Positions 6,264 to 7,495 of a stretch of DNA of 7,495 nucleotides are shown piece by piece; the first letter of the stretch is position 1, and each line of letters starts with the position of its first letter. Source of the stretch: DATFJC01 sp964528795 (GTDB taxonomy: Bacteria > Patescibacteriota > Patescibacteriia > UBA2591 > UBA6264); NCBI GenBank assembly GCA_964528795.1, contig CAZGUY010000026.1, forward strand, positions 1 to 7,495, written 5' to 3'. The notes beneath the pieces were generated by a model. That model was not told the DNA's origin. It saw nothing but the letters and a program-made list of their open reading frames with translations, and made no database searches. The position numbers and the translations under genes are program-made.

Positions 6264-7082
6264 ATGTTTTCTAATTTTGAAAAAGTTCTTTCAAATAGTA
6301 GGAAAGAACAAAATTATAAAGAATCTCAAGAAGACAAAGAAGAGGAATGCAAGTCTTTGCCTAAAAAATTTAGGAATTATTTAAAGGAGCAGATATCTTT
6401 ACCAAAAGAGAAACGCGATAAAAAATTTAAAGAGTATGCTGATAGGGTGTATACCAAAAGTCAACCCCATAAACAAGAAAAAGAAATTACTCCGGAGCAG
6501 GAGAGAGAAGCTACTTTTAAAAGATATTTAAAATCTTTATTATTAGCACAAAACAATTTAAAAGATAAACGTTTACTTGATTTGGGCTGTGGTGAAGGAG
6601 AGTTTGTCGAGATATGTTTAGAAAAGGGGCTTACCAGTGAGGTTTATGGGCAGGATGTATTTCCTTTCAATGAAAAAGACGAAGAGAAATATAAAGAGCA
6701 CTTTATTAAAAAAAACTTTTATAAAAGTATTCCTCTAAACGATTTTGATTATATATTTGCTTTAGGGTCAATAAGGGTTCCACACTCTAAAAAACTGGAG
6801 AAAGATTTTAAAAAATTATTAACTGATTTAATGGATTCTTTGAAAGATAGGGGAGAGGTAAGAATATTTCCGATTGAAAAACCAGGAAAAGAAGATAATA
6901 TGGAATGGTTAAAAGAAACTCAAGAAAAGTGGTTTAATTTTTTAGATGAGCTATCGTCTAAAGGTGTATTAACTTATAATTTAGAGCCGGTTAATATAGC
7001 AGCGAGTGGTAATAGTAAAGACGAGAAAGATGTTTGGCTACAACAGGTGTTGATTATAAAGAAACCAGAAGGCGGGGAATGA
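6264..7082 (+). CDS. SAM-dependent methyltransferase, class I, substrate unknown
   Basis: 272 residues from the ATG at 6264. An in-frame GTG at 6210 would add 18 residues but would overlap the end of proS, whose conserved C-terminus occupies those bases; the ATG seven bases after the proS stop fits the tight spacing of this operon better. There is no Shine-Dalgarno. Residues 1-90 are highly charged (Lys/Glu) and predicted mostly helical, with no recognisable domain. The Rossmann methyltransferase part begins at LLDLGCGEGEF (104-114, motif I, SAM glycine loop). It continues with an acidic residue after strand 2 (VYGQDV, Asp131), FDYIFALGSI (161-170, motif IV region) and LKDRGEVRIF (193-202), corresponding to the usual post-motif 'LKPGG' strand. 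No rRNA-, protein- or lipid-specific signature is visible, so the target (nucleic acid, protein or small molecule) is unknown. Its position after proS may only reflect co-transcription. Guanine-rich codons, such as the GGCGGGGAA tail (7071-7079), are slightly more frequent than in the neighbours, a weak hint of a different history. Confidence 0.78.
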   Translation: MFSNFEKVLSNSRKEQNYKESQEDKEEECKSLPKKFRNYLKEQISLPKEKRDKKFKEYADRVYTKSQPHKQEKEITPEQEREATFKRYLKSLLLAQNNLKDKRLLDLGCGEGEFVEICLEKGLTSEVYGQDVFPFNEKDEEKYKEHFIKKNFYKSIPLNDFDYIFALGSIRVPHSKKLEKDFKKLLTDLMDSLKDRGEVRIFPIEKPGKEDNMEWLKETQEKWFNFLDELSSKGVLTYNLEPVNIAASGNSKDEKDVWLQQVLIIKKPEGGE

Positions 7083-7124
7083 GTTTAATTTATTTCAGAT
7101 TTAAATTTTAAATAAAAAATATAT

Positions 7125-7495
7125 ATGTTTGAAAAAATATTAGGTACAATTTCAAAAGATATTGGTCTTGATTTAGGCACCAGTAATACAAGGGTTTATT
7201 TAAAAGATAAAGGTATCATGATGAGCGAACCCTCAATTGTTGCTATTAATAAAAGACAAGATCAAATTATTACTTTAGGTCAGAGTGCTTTAAAAATGGA
7301 AGGTAAAGTACCAGAACATATAGAGGTTGTTCGCCCTTTAAGGCATGGTGTTATTTCTGATTTTGAGGTAACAGAAAAAATGCTTAAATCTATTTTTGAA
7401 AAAGTACATAGAGATGTGTTTGCTTTAGTTTCTAGGCCCAATGTTATTGCTTCTGTTCCTTTAGATGTTACAGAAGTAGAGCAAAAGTCTTTAGA
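7125..7495 (+). CDS. mreB: Rod shape-determining protein MreB, 3'-truncated by the window edge
   Basis: Only the first 123 codons are present; the frame remains open to the end. MreB is the bacterial actin that forms membrane-bound filaments directing peptidoglycan synthesis and rod shape. The first residues (MFEKILGTIS) resemble the amphipathic membrane-binding helix of MreB. They are followed by the phosphate-1 loop IGLDLGTSNTRVY (13-25), SEPSIVAIN (34-42), VVRPLRHGVISDF (68-80) and VPLDVTEVE (111-119), all in the canonical order of the actin-like ATPase subdomains IA and IB. The 42 bases before it contain only A+T-rich sequence, with no clear promoter, terminator hairpin or Shine-Dalgarno, so whether it is read from the upstream run or from its own promoter is open. 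mreC and mreD may follow outside the window. A different actin-like protein (ParM, FtsA, DnaK) is unlikely given the close match to MreB motifs. Confidence 0.93.
   Translation, partial: MFEKILGTISKDIGLDLGTSNTRVYLKDKGIMMSEPSIVAINKRQDQIITLGQSALKMEGKVPEHIEVVRPLRHGVISDFEVTEKMLKSIFEKVHRDVFALVSRPNVIASVPLDVTEVEQKSL

Noticed and set aside
7079..7111. Ten-codon frame starting in the methyltransferase stop, preceded by GGCGGGG
   Set aside because: It is too short, the G-rich bases encode the end of the upstream protein, and nothing suggests a leader-peptide mechanism (no following hairpin).
1..7495. Alternative genetic code (UGA as Gly), CRISPR, tRNA, insertion sequences or a defence system
   Set aside because: TGA is used as a stop and never in frame inside a gene. 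No direct-repeat array, G+C-rich RNA-like segment, transposase or terminal inverted repeats are visible.

Overview
The window is a compact, strongly A+T-rich (roughly 30% G+C by eye) stretch of bacterial chromosome. All seven recognisable genes lie on the + strand with gaps of 3 to 58 bases. The gene set, the shortened versions of familiar operons, the lysine- and asparagine-rich proteins and the archaeal/eukaryotic-type prolyl-tRNA synthetase together suggest a Candidate Phyla Radiation (Patescibacteria) organism, probably Parcubacteria-like. This assignment is inference. TGA ends two genes and never falls inside one, so the standard bacterial code (table 11) applies and the UGA=Gly code of Gracilibacteria/Absconditabacteria does not.

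Layout. Bases 2-1000 hold the 3' part of a family-4-type glycosyltransferase whose start lies before the window. A 58-base gap follows and carries the best promoter candidate in the window (TTGATG, 17 bases, TATACT, with an extended -10 TG). It appears to drive a tightly packed run: holB (DNA polymerase III delta'), a lipoprotein predicted to fold as a seven-bladed Asp-box beta-propeller, frr (ribosome recycling factor), rseP (site-2 membrane metalloprotease), proS (archaeal-type prolyl-tRNA synthetase) and a SAM-dependent methyltransferase of unknown substrate. After 42 bases the 5' part of mreB (actin-like cell-shape protein) begins and runs off the end.

How the genes fit together. The run is mostly housekeeping: replication clamp loading, ribosome recycling, tRNA charging, membrane proteolysis and cell shape. 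frr-rseP-proS looks like the widespread bacterial cluster pyrH-frr-uppS/cdsA/dxr-rseP-proS with the isoprenoid and phospholipid genes removed. That fits a reduced, probably host-dependent lifestyle, but it has not been tested here. The least ordinary members are the propeller lipoprotein between holB and frr, the methyltransferase with a charged N-terminal region, and an RseP whose conserved C-terminal Asn is Gln. I see no mobile element, CRISPR array, RNA gene, toxin-antitoxin pair or defence system, and nothing that is clearly a new system. No gene-free stretch exceeds 60 bases.
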